The notes: a model not told the origin generated them from the sequence alone. A stretch of 64,000 bases of DNA from Dryomyza anilis (GCA_951804985.1 OX638130.1:107954040-108018039), one strand, 5' to 3'. Numbered from the stretch's first letter, positions 11,641-23,952 are shown. A program made the numbers and translations.

Positions 11641-12109
11641 TTTTTGATTTATTTCAAGCGTAAAATGTATGCAAAGTACCTGCCCAAATTAAATTATAAT
11701 TATTTTTAAATTTAAATAATACAAATTGAAATGTAGTATATTTTTTTCATATAAAAATAAATTTGGTTTGTGATGATTTTGTAATTAGCTGCAAAATTTG
11801 TGGTTGCTGTTTTTGGCACAATTATTAAAAATATCAAATATTTTTTATATGCGATCTATTGACACAGATTTATTTTTGACAGCTGCTAGAAATAAGTTGG
11901 TGACTTTATTCTTTATTTATAGATTATTAAATGTTACTATTTTAATTTTTTTTAATTTATAAAATTAGTATAAGTCTCAGCCGAGATTTGAAACTGTGCT
12001 ACTGGTCCTTCCAGTTCGCAGTCCAGCACACCAAATACAGGGCAACCGATGCTGCACTTAAAATCGTATATCAAAAAAAAACTCAACTGTAATGTGATTT
12101 AAGTAGAAT
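11641..12109. other. AT-rich stretch with a possible decayed SINE head
   Basis: Around 11975-12060 the phrases cagttcgcagtccagcacac and gaaactgtgc weakly recall the reversed tRNA-like head of the SINE at 29127-29437, but boxes A and B cannot be read. Otherwise featureless. Confidence 0.3.
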
Positions 12110-13216
12110 ATATCGTCACTGTCATTCCAAAGGAGCGGGGTGAATGTGCATTTTGTAAAATGTTGGAAAATCAAATTTTAAATTTTGAAGTGCTTTAAAA
12201 ATTTGTTCAAATATTTTTTGTTTAAATTTTTTTTTGTTATTTTGTTTTATTTATCAAATACCATAACGTATATAAAATATCTTTTGATTTGGACAACTTA
12301 CTGAATTATAAATACGGATTTTGTGTGGCTATATCTTTACCCAAAACGCAAATATTTTTGTTTTTTCTGCCGTAACTTTTCACAGGTACACGATCATATA
12401 ATGAAAATTAAGATTAATTGTTTGTTTTTAATGCAGCTATCGACTGGCATCATTACTTAAAAATATTTTGCCAAACAATTTTTCCTGCAAATAACAAATG
12501 GCAAATTAATGTTTGGCAAAATATTTTTAATTAGTGATGCAGATCGATAGGTGCTTTGAAAACAAACAATTATTACCTTTACACCACTATTATATCTTGT
12601 ACCATTAAAGAGTTATAGTAAAAAAACGAAAAGATTCGCCCTTTTGGCATGACAAGATTTTCAATTTTTCCAATTTCTTCGTTTTTTTGCTATAATTATT
12701 TATTGGTGCAAGATAAAATAGTGATGCAAAGGTATTAATTGTTTATTTATAAAGCACCTATCGATTGACATCATTATTTAAAAATATTTTGCCAAACAAT
12801 TTTTCCTGCAAATAACAAATGGCAAACTAATGTTTGGCAAAATATTTTAAATTTGTGATGCAGATCAATAGGTGCTTTGAAAACAAACAATTATTACCTT
12901 TACATCACTATTATGTCTTGTACCATTAAAGATTTATAGTAAAAAATCGAAAAGATTCGCCCTTTTGGCATGACAAGATTTTCAATTTCTTCGTTTTTTT
13001 TTTGCTATAATTTTTTTTTTATTATTTGGTAATTTATTGGTGCAAGATAAAATAGTAGTGTTTGGGTATTAATTGTTTGTTTTTAAAGCACCTATCGATC
13101 TGCATCATTAATTAAAAATATTTTTCCAAACATTTTTTCCTGCAAATAACAAATGGCAAATTAATGTTTGGCAAAATATTTTAATTAATGATGCCAATAG
13201 ATAGATACTTAGATAA

Positions 13217-13269
<53 letters not shown>

Positions 13270-13564
13270 GCCTTTACATTAATATTTTATCTTGCGCTAA
13301 TAAAAAGTTATGGAATAAAAAACAAAATATTTGCGTTTTGATCAGGATATAGCCTCACAAAATCCGTATTTATAATTCAGAAGGTTGTCCAAATCTAAAG
13401 ATATTTTATATACGTTATATTAATTGATGAATAAACCAAAATAACAGAAAAAATTGAAAAAATATAAATTTTGCTAATTTTTAAATCATTACAAACTTTA
13501 AAATTTGATTTCCCAACATTTTTAAAAATGAACATTCGTCCCTTTGGCATGACAGTGACGATAT
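12110..13564. mobile_element. Foldback element of about 1.45 kb with internal hairpin repeats
   Basis: The outer arms are inverted repeats. atatcgtcactgtcattcca at 12110 faces its complement ending at 13564, and the arms match over about 280 bp (12110-12390 against 13290-13564), including the phrase with aaatacggattttgtg. Between them, roughly three 330-bp units alternate, each itself a hairpin of gccaaacaatttttcctgca against its complement. A GATA microsatellite lies inside the right half. No transposase. The terminal sequence and missing coding region leave the superfamily open. Confidence 0.8.
13198..13267. repeat. (GATA)n microsatellite
   Basis: About 16 near-perfect tagatagata repeats inside the foldback element just left of its right arm. 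Uninterrupted tetranucleotides of this kind are length-variable. Confidence 0.95.
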
Positions 13565-14010
13565 TATAAAAGAGTAAATAAATGCTTAATATATATTTTT
13601 TATATAACACATGTTGGAAATTTGCTAACTGATAATGTCAAGCACAAGAATGTTGCACACCTGGGAATTGAGAAAAAAATGCCCAAAAATTGGCCTTTTT
13701 TAACCCAAAAATGTGTCCTTTTTGCTTCATATCTCAGGTGCGGCTCAAGGAATTTTTGAAAATTGATATGAGCATTGAATTTGTGTTCTGTTATGCATGT
13801 TTTGGATAAAATAAAAATAAATCTGACTTTATATCCAACGCTTACCAATCAATAGAATACTCAAAAACATGATTTTTTTTGTTTTTGTCGAATATCCTTG
13901 ACCTGGACGCGTAGGGAAAAAAACTTAAAAAGCCATTGTTCTTAAAATGTCCAAATTCATAATTATATGTAAACTTTATTTTTGGTGGAAATGGATGCGC
14001 TCAGTGTAAT
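13565..14010. other. Decayed TE-like non-coding sequence
   Basis: AT-rich, with stock phrases (cttgacctggacgcgtaggg; ggaaatggatgcgctcagtg) of the style seen around other repeats here. The element at 14011 is inserted directly after it. No gene. Confidence 0.4.
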
Positions 14011-14857
14011 ACACAAAAAAAAAATGATCAATATGATGAATTTAATAATAAATATTATGAATTTTTTCACCAGATTCATCATATTGATACCACCGTTCAT
14101 TAAATGACATATTGATGAAAACATTCATTATATATATGAAATTATATTCAATACAATGCATTTTTTGAATTGACATTTTGATGATTTTTTTTATAATAAT
14201 ATTTTTCAAAAAAATTTTTTTTTAGAAAATATCAAAAAAAAGTTTTGTAAATTTTTTTTTAAATAACTGAAAAAAAATTTGAAGAAAAAAAAAATTAAAA
14301 AAAAAAAATTTCGAAAAAAAAATGTTTCGAATTATTTTTTTTTTAAACAAATGTTTGCAAAAAAATATTTTTTTCAAAAAAAAAAATTTTTTTTTTTAAA
14401 ATATATTTTTTATAAATATAACTTTTTATTAATATAAAGTTGTAATTACAATATAAATATATTATAAAACATTTTACTAATTTCTGCATGTCGAGCAAGA
14501 TTATATAAGAAATAACATATAATAACTACTTGAGAACTGAGAAGTACGGCAAACAATGAACGAAAATAAAATAATTTGACAGAAATTTGGTTTAATGCAC
14601 AGCATTCTTCTATATGAGGTACATATATGTTGTATTTTATGTTTTTGTTCATTAATATGATGAAAAGTATTCTTTACATACAATTCATAATATTGAAGAA
14701 AACTTTTTCGAAAGTTACCAAGCGTTCATTATATTTATGATAGCATTCATAACATTGATGTCGTTAGTCATTAATATTATGAACGGTTCTTCAATACAAT
14801 GAATCATGGTTTGAAGAACGGAATTCATCAATATTATGTACATTTTTTTTTCTGTGT
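14011..14857 (-). mobile_element. 'catcatattgatgaattccg' TIR element (family A), copy 3, complete
   Basis: A reversed, complete copy of 847 bp from acacaaaaaa at 14011 to ctgtgt at 14857. It contains, in reverse order, every block of the copy at 8936-9774, including the T/A-rich interior and the cgagcaag and cttgagaactgag words. Size and order agree across copies 2, 3 and 6, defining the family. Two overlapping frames of 60-68 codons here are shadows. Confidence 0.8.
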
Positions 14858-15029
14858 ATGCATTTCATTACATTCTGCTTGGACAAAAGAGGATTTTATT
14901 TTATTTCAAAAACTCAAAATATAGAACTTTCCAGTTGTCCTCTAATTAAAACTACATATAAAAAACACAAATAATTTAATGTTTTAAATTAACCTTTAAA
15001 CCCCTTGATAGAACAACAATAAAAATTAA

Positions 15030-16080
15030 GAAACAATCATCACCAGTATTTTTCCGCATACTACACGCATCATACACGGACAACACTTTCGATGATGAAC
15101 AACAATGATGCTGATGACAACGAGTTTTGAGCCGCTTTTATGAGCGCCCATTAAGAAGCGGACACACGACAAGCGGCAGCGAATACAACCTGCATAACCT
15201 AAAAATAAAAAAAAATGCAAAAAGAGAGAAACACAAAACAGCGACCGGCCACCGCGCAATTTGCAACAATGTGTTGTGTGAGTGCGGAGGAAGCAACAGC
15301 CAGAAAGCATCTCACTGAGGCAACAACACAAACGACAGCAACAACCACAACAATATATTGTGCCTTTGAAAACAGTAGCAACATATAGTCGGTCGTCGGT
15401 GCATCGCAGTTAGTATTATTATCAGCAACGTGCATGAGGAGCAGCATACTTTAGCCAACGATCGGTGGTGCAAGAGTGATGGAAAGACAATATTATTATG
15501 ATAATCCATGTTGCCGACCAGGCGCACAGACTGCGCAACAAGCAACAGCAGTAACAGCAGCAACAGAGACAGAAACACACATCATAAAATATAACGACGG
15601 ACCCATGAACGGTCGGTCGGACGGACGCAGAGACATACTACAGATGGCAGGCAGGCAATTGGCAACAGACTCTACAACTTAGGCGGGCCGCCAGTCAGTC
15701 AGTCTGTCTGTTAGTCAGTCAGTCAGTCAGTCAGTCAGTCAGTCAGTCAGTTAGTTAGTCGTCTGTGCGTCAGCTGACAGTCTGCCCAATGCGTTGGCAA
15801 CTCGCCCCGTTGCTGGAGTCGTTGTGATGGAGGACTCACCGCAAACGCAACCGCGGTTATAATAATCATAGTTGGTGGTGGTGGCTCTGCGGTTATCACA
15901 GGTTCGGACAAAGTTTTTAATTTAAAACAGCATGTGCAAAATTAACATTCAACCGAAAACTAAAAAAAAACAACGCAACAAGGAAGATCGATTGATTGCG
16001 AGAGAGCGAAAGAGCGGAAATTGCAGCTGCCGATAAAAGTTCCAAAAATAAAATAAAAATTTGTGGCAACATTTGGTGTT
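15030..16080. other. GC-richer CAA/CAG island; candidate promoter or untranslated exon
   Basis: The clearest compositional outlier of the left half: opa-like caacagcagcaaca runs, gcaacaacacaaacgacagc phrases, a GAGA-like gcgagagagcgaaagagc word near 15998 and a CAGT microsatellite. Frames of 60-100 codons are open on several strands at once, the signature of CAA/CAG skew rather than coding. Long 5' untranslated exons and promoters of fly developmental genes look like this, and so do enhancers. No TATA box, clear initiator or splice pair could be fixed. Confidence 0.35.
15692..15760. repeat. (CAGT)n microsatellite
   Basis: About 16 copies of cagt with a few variants (tctg, ttag). It sits within the GC-richer island. 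The unit contains TCAGT, which resembles the insect initiator, but as a repeat it is not evidence for a start site. Confidence 0.95.
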
Positions 16081-16225
16081 GAAACAAAATAAAAGTTATA
16101 ATTAATGCAGGAAGTGGTACCTGATGATCGAGATCATTATGCTGAATCTGATGGCAATAAAGTGGAGGTGATGATAATAATGAAGTTCATAATAATAATA
16201 ATGGTAGAATTCAACATCTGTAAAT

Positions 16226-16446
16226 ACACTCAGAAAAAACATGCTATAAAAATTCTTCAAAAGGACAGTTATTGGTTCAATTGTATACAAAAAATAAACA
16301 TTTTCATATAAACTCAAAAATAATTTAATAGTATTTAATATTATTTTCTAGTAATTAATACCATTAATTATTAAAATAATAAATTATCCTGTTAAGTAAT
16401 TTTAATAGCGAAAACTATTGATTTTATAGTATTTTTTTCTGAGTGT
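16226..16446. mobile_element. 221-bp TIR element, 'acactcagaaaaaa' family (family D), copy 1
   Basis: acactcagaaaaaa at 16226 faces ttttttctgagtgt at 16446. Interior phrases (ggacagttattg, atacaaaaaataaa, tttaatagtattta) recur at 32332, 33157 and 42563. Non-coding MITE. The flank shows aat on each side, a possible 3-bp target duplication. Confidence 0.85.
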
Positions 16447-17232
16447 AATCAGCACTTTTAGTCAATACAATTTTTGGCGACTAAAACTAGATACTACTTA
16501 GCAAATATCACAATCATACCATCAAAAAAATTAGAGGCGACATAAGTGGCTACTAGCGGACACATATTATTCGGGTTTACATCGAGCACTGATGGGATAA
16601 CTGATCAGCGACCCAATAAGGTACCCGATAGGAAGACTGAGTTACAAAGAAATCGTGCACCCAACTTGTTACCTCGTGTAGAACTCACTCCCTTAAATAA
16701 CTTCGGTATGGCAATGCTTAATATTTTAGATAATCGGGATCTGAGAAGGACCAAACGAGGCAATATAGTGTAAATCAAATTAAGTAGTTCTGCTCGGAAA
16801 CATTTACTGCTTATAATGTAAATTATTCTGTGGTAGGGCTTGACCAATTTGTATTTTTACTCTAATTGAGTTTACCAGAAGAAAAACCGAAAAATTACCC
16901 ATAATACATCGGGAAAATTGGGTTACTCTGTTAGAAATATTTCTAGAGCCCTGATCAGGAACTGATCATTCAATATTGTACTTGTCACAGCCCGAACAAT
17001 TAGTAAATAATGTTGTGATAAGTTTATGAGGATGGCTCTACTGAAAATTTTAGTAGTGATCTTCATTAAACATCTGCACAAATGTATTTGAAGTTCCCTC
17101 TTCAAAATATGCACTACTGCACTCTATATTATTGTGCGTATTTCGCATTATAGTGAAGTCTCTAAAGCGACTGCAGTGTTTGTTTCATCGGTGTCAAGTA
17201 GTGTCAAGACATTTTTTGTTCAAGACATTCAA
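16447..17232. other. Single-copy-like stretch with one unassigned 75-codon frame
   Basis: From 16546 to 16773 a plus-strand frame of 75 codons has a less biased composition (R, N, P, L) than the others here. It begins at a non-ATG codon and matches nothing I recognise. Its position just upstream of the LTR makes a decayed retroelement fragment possible. The remainder is featureless. Confidence 0.3.
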
Positions 17233-18068
17233 TGTTGTGAAAAACAAAACCAAATGACACTACTGTCATTGAAAACTCAGCAAGTACAGTGTGTGCAGTA
17301 AGTGAAAGCAACAAGTAAAAGAGAGAAGACAAACATTATTTAAAAAAAAATTGGTGCGACAAAAAAAACGCATCGAAAAGCAATATATCCAACGAAAGAG
17401 ATGGAAGATCAGCACATAAAAACATATAAGTGCGAATGAGATGCCTGCAGTATATAAGGGCGCCGCATCTGAGGCACAGCACTTCAGTAGTAATTGTAAT
17501 GTGGTCGAGTACGTCTCGTGTGAGAACAATGTTAAGTTAAATTTTGGACAGTTGTTAGAATTTGTTATTAGTAAAATTGTTTATTAAAGTGAATTAATAA
17601 AGTTAATTTTATTGCAAAAATATTTTTTTTGCGGGCTCAAGGTCTTGCCAGATACAAAGTACTATGTACTGGGGAGTGAAACAGACAACAATTGATAAAA
17701 ACAAAAAGTTGTTGGCTGACCGTACAGCTGTTTCGGAAACTACCAAGCTTCCTCATCAGCGGTCTTCTGTACAACTTCTGCATAGCAAGGCCTATAAGAT
17801 CATTTTGTGCAATGAACTAAATGCGAATTTAGTACTAGCACAAAACAACCAGGCAAAACTTTATGCTTTTCAATTGTTGTTGTCGCATTGCAGCAAGCAT
17901 CATATAGGCTGTAGTGTCACTACAGAATCAAATACGACAACTGCACGCTTATTAAAAATTAAAATCTCACGATTTTATGATATTGGTTTAAGTTAATTGT
18001 TATAACTTAAACCAAACAAAGAGTGTTTTTATTTTGTACACAATCCAGCGATACGAACTCGTAGAACA
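17233..18068 (+). mobile_element. LTR of a retrotransposon, solo, interrupted by a 381-bp insertion
   Basis: Homologous to the reverse strand of 45736-46225. Shared landmarks in order are gtgcgaatgagatgcc, a TATA-like box (tatataagggcgccgc, about 17450), gaggcacagc and cttcagtagt (initiator-like TCAGT), gagtacgtctcgtgtgagaa, attaataaag (polyadenylation-type signal), and the 3' end with tgtacacaatcca to gaaca at 18068. It ends in CA; the 5' end is put at TGTTGTG (17233) by comparison with TGTTACG in the other copy. No primer-binding site or gag-pol follows and no second LTR is seen, so a solo LTR is likely. Confidence 0.7.
17609..17989 (+). mobile_element. 381-bp insertion inside the LTR, flanked by 9-bp direct repeats
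   Basis: The LTR at 45.7-46.2 kb runs straight through the point where this copy has extra sequence. The extra segment is bracketed by aagttaatt (17600-17608 and 17990-17998), which reads as a target duplication. No clear inverted termini are visible. The segment holds a continuous plus-strand frame of 110 codons from 17664 that runs out of the insertion, with ordinary amino-acid composition (HQRSSVQLLHSKAYK near its middle). I do not recognise it; it may be a fragment of a mobile-element or host coding sequence. Confidence 0.6.
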
Positions 18069-18504
18069 GTTTTCCGTAGACTGAATTTTCGTAACATATT
18101 TCAATATTATTGCAAATTCCTTGAGTAAGAATGATAAATAAAATAAAATGCATTTAGTAGTCAGTGTCATTCAGTATATGAATTTTATTGCGCATCATTA
18201 TAGACCTCTTCACCTTTTTTGTGTTTTGTTTTGACAGTGTTTGTGTTTTGTTTTGACAGTACTTGTGCTTTGTTTTTGTGAGCAACACATTCATTTGATT
18301 TTCAAGCATAGTAAGTAAATGTTTTGAAATAAAATTAATGTCTTGAAGTGGGTTTTAAATACATTTGTGCAAATGACTAATTTTCATTACGATTAGGTCA
18401 TGTTTATTTGTTGATATTGATGTTCCGTAGTAGTTATACGAACGAGCAAGATATTTCAGTATATTTAATAGCTCCTTGTCGATATTAAAAAGGTAAAAAT
18501 TGTC
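18069..18504. other. Non-coding stretch with a short tandem duplication
   Basis: The phrase tgtgttttgttttgacagt is repeated in tandem at about 18219-18285 with a third degenerate copy. Nothing else is supported. Confidence 0.5.
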
Positions 18505-18770
18505 TACTTTTCAATTGCACGTCCTATCTACCGACTTTTGTTTCAAAATATTTCAAGCAAACAAAGGCGAGTTTTATTAAAAGCTATATATTATCAGCCC
18601 TATCCTAAAATATGCCGCTAACTTCCCATAAAATATTCACTTAATTTGATAACCTACCATATGCTTCCTAAAAGATTCCAATTATCTGTGTGATTGAGGA
18701 AATATTTCTTAAACATTTCATGCATTTTTCCTGAGAGTTGCTTATTGAGAAATATAACGGATTTTCTTAG
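18505..18770 (+). repeat. Dispersed repeat (family H), copy 1
   Basis: Colinear with 50305-50500: ttcaagcaaacaaaggcgag, a ctatcctaaaatatgccg phrase, aacctaccatatgcttccta and ttatctgtgtga each have a diverged counterpart there in the same order. No ends or coding sequence identify its class. Confidence 0.5.
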
Positions 18771-20084
18771 TGTAATACAAACGAGATTGATTAACGATAG
18801 TTATGAAATAATTTTTTTAGTAGCAATGAATCGAATCGGTTATGTCGATAACCGATAGCAATCACATTCTCATTCTCGCCTCAAATTACTAGTTAAAATC
18901 AAGAGTTTTAAAATATTAATCTCGACAATTTGCAAATAAATGAAATTATTCTCCAATCTCGTTTCGACATCCAAAAATAACACTGATTCGATATCGCTTC
19001 AAATTGCGAGATCAGATCACATTATCGTTTTTACTCAATAGCACAACAAGTACGAAATCTCCAAAGCTAGTACACATCTCTAATATTGCTATAAAACGGG
19101 AACAAAAAATGAAGAAAAAAAAATACAACTTTGCGACAAGTTGTCCCATGTCTCCACTTTATTGTCGTCGGCGCACATAATTGTCACCAGCTTTGTTGGC
19201 ACGACATACCAACAGCCAACCAACGAACCAACTAAACAACCGTCAAAACACTACGTACGACTGTCACTTAATTAAAACGTCACAAAAACAAGTGCAACTT
19301 CAGCTGCGTCACAGATCGGTATCTGTTGTCGTTCGTCGCCTCGCTACCACCATCATCATTCCTTTGTGCAGAACTACACAATACGCATCGTCACCGGTAC
19401 AATATCATTGTAGCAACCAAACAAATGATAATTATCAACATCATCCGCGTAAGAACTGCAGCTGCACAAAGTGTGGCCCTCTTTTTTTAACCTACTCAAT
19501 GTAGGTACTTTGCGGTGCACTGACCCATTTTGTAAAATGTTTTCAAACTCAAATGACATCTGTTAGAAAATTATATTTGCAACTTTTTAAAGTACGCATA
19601 AAAGCGCGTTTAAAGGAACTTTTTTTAAATATATAACTTTTAAAAGTTATTTGCTAGAAACGATTGGAATTTGAAAATTTTTAATTTTTTGCATCAGTAT
19701 AATGTTTATAAATTCAAATAATTTTACATTCATATTGTAATTTAGTTAATAAAAATTTAATTAATAAAAATATTGTTTGCAGCAAACACAATATAATTGC
19801 AGTCATGAAGTTGATTATTAGAATCAATTTTTACTACTATTTTTCAATTATTTCCTTGTTTAATTCATGAGTTATGATTACATATTATTATTATAAGTAT
19901 CATGTAACATAAAATGTTTGCTACAAAACAAATTTGTGTCCCAGTGTGTAAAGGCAAGTACCATAATGATAAAATACATAAATACAACTAATTCTTCTTC
20001 AATAATATAATTTTCATAAATACAACGAATTTGTCTACTAATATGATTAAATTTAAAAATACTACGATTGTGATTAAATTCCCT
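18771..20084. other. Mixed non-coding stretch with a unique island at 19100-19505
   Basis: 18780-19075 has cgatatcg/ctcgtttcgac words reminiscent of family G but too diverged to assign. 19100-19505 is unique and GC-richer (accaacagccaaccaacgaa; ctgcagctgcacaaagtgtg), with a 107-codon frame that lacks recognisable domains. This island is a candidate conserved non-coding element. 19506-20084 is AT-rich and empty. Confidence 0.4.
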
Positions 20085-20460
20085 AATACCGAGTTTCGAT
20101 ATCGTTGCGAGATCAATGATGGAAACAAGAAAATTTACACGATCTCGGCCATTTTCTGTAGCAATATTGAGCGTCAAATTTGACCTACATGGTAGGTAGA
20201 TATCGATACGTTCTGTCAGTTTTCTCAGTACACAAAATGTTTGAAATCTTAACGATATCGAACAAAAAAATAATACATGTTCGAGATTACTTCAAAAACT
20301 ATTGGAATTTCGATACGATAAATATTTAAATATCGGATCTTGTCAAATTTTTGTACGATTGTACGAGAGATTTAAAAAAATTAGCAACGATAAAACAACG
20401 AGGTCACACTTTTTTCATCGAAGTTAATCGAGAATGCTTCCAAGATTCGGTAAAATTTCC
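20085..20460 (+). repeat. Dispersed 'gtaggtagatatcgatgcgt' repeat (family G), copy 3
   Basis: Colinear with 6775-7090 through cgatatcgttgcgag, ctacatggtaggtagatatc, acgttctgtcag, acgatatcgaa and ttcgagattacttcaaaaa. The longest copy in the window (about 375 bp). Confidence 0.65.
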
Positions 20461-20483
20461 AGATATTTTGATTACATTTTGGT

Positions 20484-20740
20484 TTGATGAACAGCTTTCT
20501 TCAATATAATGTACATGTATTTAATGTATTTGTTCATTAATATAATGAAACGTATTCTTCACATACAGTTTTCATATTGAAGAACAGTTTTTCGACAGTT
20601 ACAAAGCTTTCATCATATTTATGATCGCATTCATAACATTGATGTCGTTAGTCATTAATATTATGAATGGTTCTTCAATACAATGAATCATGGTTTGGAG
20701 AACAGAATTCATCAATATGATGTAAATTTTTTTCTGTGTA
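20484..20740 (-). mobile_element. 'catcatattgatgaattccg' TIR element (family A), copy 4, fragment
   Basis: Only the family's terminal 255 bp in reverse orientation, ending in a T run and ctgtgta at 20740. The T-rich interior and the other end are absent. Confidence 0.75.
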
Positions 20741-21577
20741 GCAGATTGGGTACTATGAATTCATTATCAAATGATAAAATCGAATTCATAAATACGATAA
20801 GTTTTTCATCAATATTATGATAAATTCAATTAAAACATATAATGCATTTTTGATAATTATTATGAACTTCATAAATACTACGTATTTTTCGTGATGAAAT
20901 CTTCATGAACATTATTATAAACATAGAAATACCATATACTTTTTGAAAATATTATGATTTAATTTATTAAATACTAAGAGATTTTCATTAATATTATGAA
21001 TAAATTCATAATTACTACGTATGTTTTGTGAAATATGAAAAAATAAAATATATAAAAACTACAAATTCTTGTTAAAAATGATATTAATTACATTTATAAA
21101 ATTATTACAAAATAATTATAAAATAATTACATTTATAATTCATCATCAATATAATGATTAAATGCACAAATACTATGAATTTTTTATCAATATTGAATTC
21201 ATAAAATCAATGAACTATTCAATAACATAATAAATTTCATAAATACTAATTTTGACAACATAATGGTTAAATTTATGAATTCTTTATAAATATTCCATAA
21301 TTCATAATTACAACGAATTATTTGTAAATATTATTATTTATCAATATAATATCCAATTCACGAGAACTATAAATTTGTTTTCAATTTAATATGCGATAAT
21401 TCGTCATCAATACTACAAATTCTTCATCAAAATAACACAATTTTTAATATTAGAAAATATAATGATTAAATTGTTAAATAATACGAATTAAATATAAATA
21501 CTATGAACACATTTAAAAGTACTACGAATTGTTTATAAATAGTATGAACACATTTAAAAGAACTATGAATTATTAAT
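20741..21577. repeat. Degenerate 'cataaatactacgaattnttcatcaatattatga' tract
   Basis: About 800 bp of loosely repeated phrases: attcataaatactacgaatt alternating with ttcatcaatattatga, at spacings of roughly 35-45 bp. Similar tracts appear at 26960-27060, 28010-28350, 29100-29130, 29438-29500 and 29560-29660. It may be an ancient, highly decayed minisatellite or element interior. No gene. Confidence 0.55.
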
Positions 21578-22015
21578 ATGGTGGTATGGAATCATAATAT
21601 GTTCACTGAGGACCATATTATGGTTGTGTGAAATTTGGATATGGTCACTGACAACCATAGTATGGTTGTGTGGAATCACAATATGGTCACTGACTACCAT
21701 AGTATGATTGTGTGAAATCTGAATATGTTCATTGACAACCATAAAATTGTTGTGTGAATCGCATACAGCCACTGTGGACCATAGTTTTGTTGTGCGAAAT
21801 CATAATATAGCGGGGGTTAACCATTTTATTGATATATGACATGGTAATACGGTCACTGGGGACCACAGTATTGTTGCGTGAAATTGTAATATCACTGAGG
21901 ATCATACTATTTTGATAAAATTGTCATCGACGATCATATTAGACAAAGTATATGATTGCCTACAATCATAACCCAAATCATAGTATGATCCCCTTTAAAT
22001 ATGATCACCACCATT
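21578..22015. repeat. 42-bp minisatellite (gaccatagtatggttgtgtg)
   Basis: ggttgtgtg-type words start at 21622, 21664, 21706 and 21748, exactly 42 bp apart. Later units to about 22015 are degenerate. Because 42 is a multiple of three, a 69-codon minus-strand frame stays open across the array, reading a 14-residue repeat. I regard that as a consequence of period length, not a gene. Confidence 0.85.
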
Positions 22016-23551
22016 ATGTTTATTCTTTGCGTGTAGTTATAAAAACGATAATTTAGTTACCAAATTAATCTCAAATAAAATCAATATTTATAAATTCACT
22101 AAAAACAATATTTCAAAATGGTTCTAACTGTTAAAAACTATTTTAAAAACATGTCCCATTTTTATATTTTTCCACCAGGATTAAATTTCACATTTTCAAT
22201 TTTCACCGACTACAAAGCATATCCCCTAATCACACACAATCCCATAAACGAATGAACAACCGAGTCTGAGACCTTAATCTCCGAAAGTGCATTCATTAGA
22301 GCCGCACACAACTCAGTTTATTTAAAGTGGCACGGAAACGGAAGTGAATACCATAGCCAAAGCACACAATGGAATTATTTTACACATCATGGGTTTTTTT
22401 TAAATTTATTTTATTTGGCATGGTTAAAAGTTATGCAAAATTATGCGCTGTTGCAGGACATGTTGTTGATTTCGTACAATATATGGTTTTTTGTCACACA
22501 TAAAAGTTTTGCAGTGTTTTTGAGTTGTATGCTGAAAATACGCGGTTATTTTTAGTTGCTGCATTTAATTAATTTAAACTTTTTAATGTCACGTCAAAGT
22601 TTTATTTTATTTTATTTATGTCACCATTTATCAACAACACTGACGCTGACAATGGAAAAATATAATTAATAAAGTCAAATTCTATGCGATTAGCTAAAAA
22701 TATTTACACAACTGTATAAATATTTGATTAAAAAATTAAACTAAAACATTTTAGAATAATATTGTGTATGTTTGCTCCAATTGGCGTAAGACCAATATTC
22801 ATAATTGTTTTTTATATGCATGACCTCGGTCGAAACGTATTTTAGTTTTGGTAATATAAATGCTCTAGATTAAAACATATTATAACCATCTGTTTTAATA
22901 AGGTTGGGGTTTTTTTTTCTCTATACTCCTTGTACCAAACGAAATTTATTTTTGTCTCGTGGGTGTCAATTGGATGTTTTTGTTTTTTTTTTGATTTATT
23001 TTTCGGAAATCCCGTCACAGTGCAATTGCGTCGTCATTTAATTGTTTTGCCTTTTGCATAGATCTGGAAAACAAATCGTTTTTGTCCATATATATAAAAC
23101 GTAATTTGTTTTGTGCAGATGACCCAGTTAAATAACGCAACTCGACAATACAATACAAAAAAAAATACTTAAATCAAATAAAACTTTTTGCGCAAATTCA
23201 GTGACTATTATAAGGCTAGAAGACAAATTGTTTCTACGCATATTTGGTGAAACTCTTAGTACTCTATCGCATTAATTGTCTTTTTTCTTTTTTTTTCACT
23301 TATTTTAATGTTAGACTAAGCATAGCCTTCAACTTTTTGGCTTTTGAAAGCCTACGCGTATTTACGCTAAGCGCCAAAGATTTTGTTACAAACATAAATT
23401 GTTTTAATATATCTTTTGCAAAAGATCAATTAGTAATATTTTTCACTGAACAAGGCAATTTTTGAGAGACGTATGCAGAGAAAATTAGCATTATCGGAAA
23501 GAAATCCCACGAATAGTTTTTACTCAAACAAACATTTTGTACTAAAAAAAA
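22016..23551. other. Unique-looking non-coding stretch
   Basis: 22200-22400 is GC-richer and unique, with no obvious repeat relatives. The rest is T-rich with occasional gtaaaa/taatta words. No convincing frame (the 73-codon frame at 23244 is hydrophobic low-complexity). Nothing further can be assigned. Confidence 0.4.
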
Positions 23552-23952
23552 ACACACGCACAGAAAAAACATGATCAACACGAACTCATTCAATGATTGA
23601 AAATAATATTGTTGTAATCATGTATTTCTAAGTCACTCTCTTGTAGAAATCATGAAAAACATGTTTGTAGTAATCATGCAATCATATCTTGCAAACGCAT
23701 TCTTGTTTAAAGTATAAGAAGAGATGCAATGATTGTTTCAATCATGTTTCGCGCAAGCGTTCTTGTTGCAGAAATCATTAAATTATTGTGTCAATCAATA
23801 TAGATAATGTGACTATGATGCTGAAATAAATAGATTTCAGAAACACTTCATATCACATGATTTCATGAATCGTGGCATGATTCAGGCAATCATTCATGTT
23901 TGAAATACATTTTTGCCGCAATCATTAGTTATATAAGTTGATTTCTTGAATG

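Noticed and set aside
15100..15690. Several overlapping frames of 60-101 codons in the GC-richer island
   Set aside because: Frames are open on both strands simultaneously, as expected from CAA/CAG skew; none shows splice signals or known domains.
21563..21772. Minus-strand frame encoding a 14-residue repeat
   Set aside because: A 42-bp period keeps any stop-free frame open; later units break it and no start context or domain exists.
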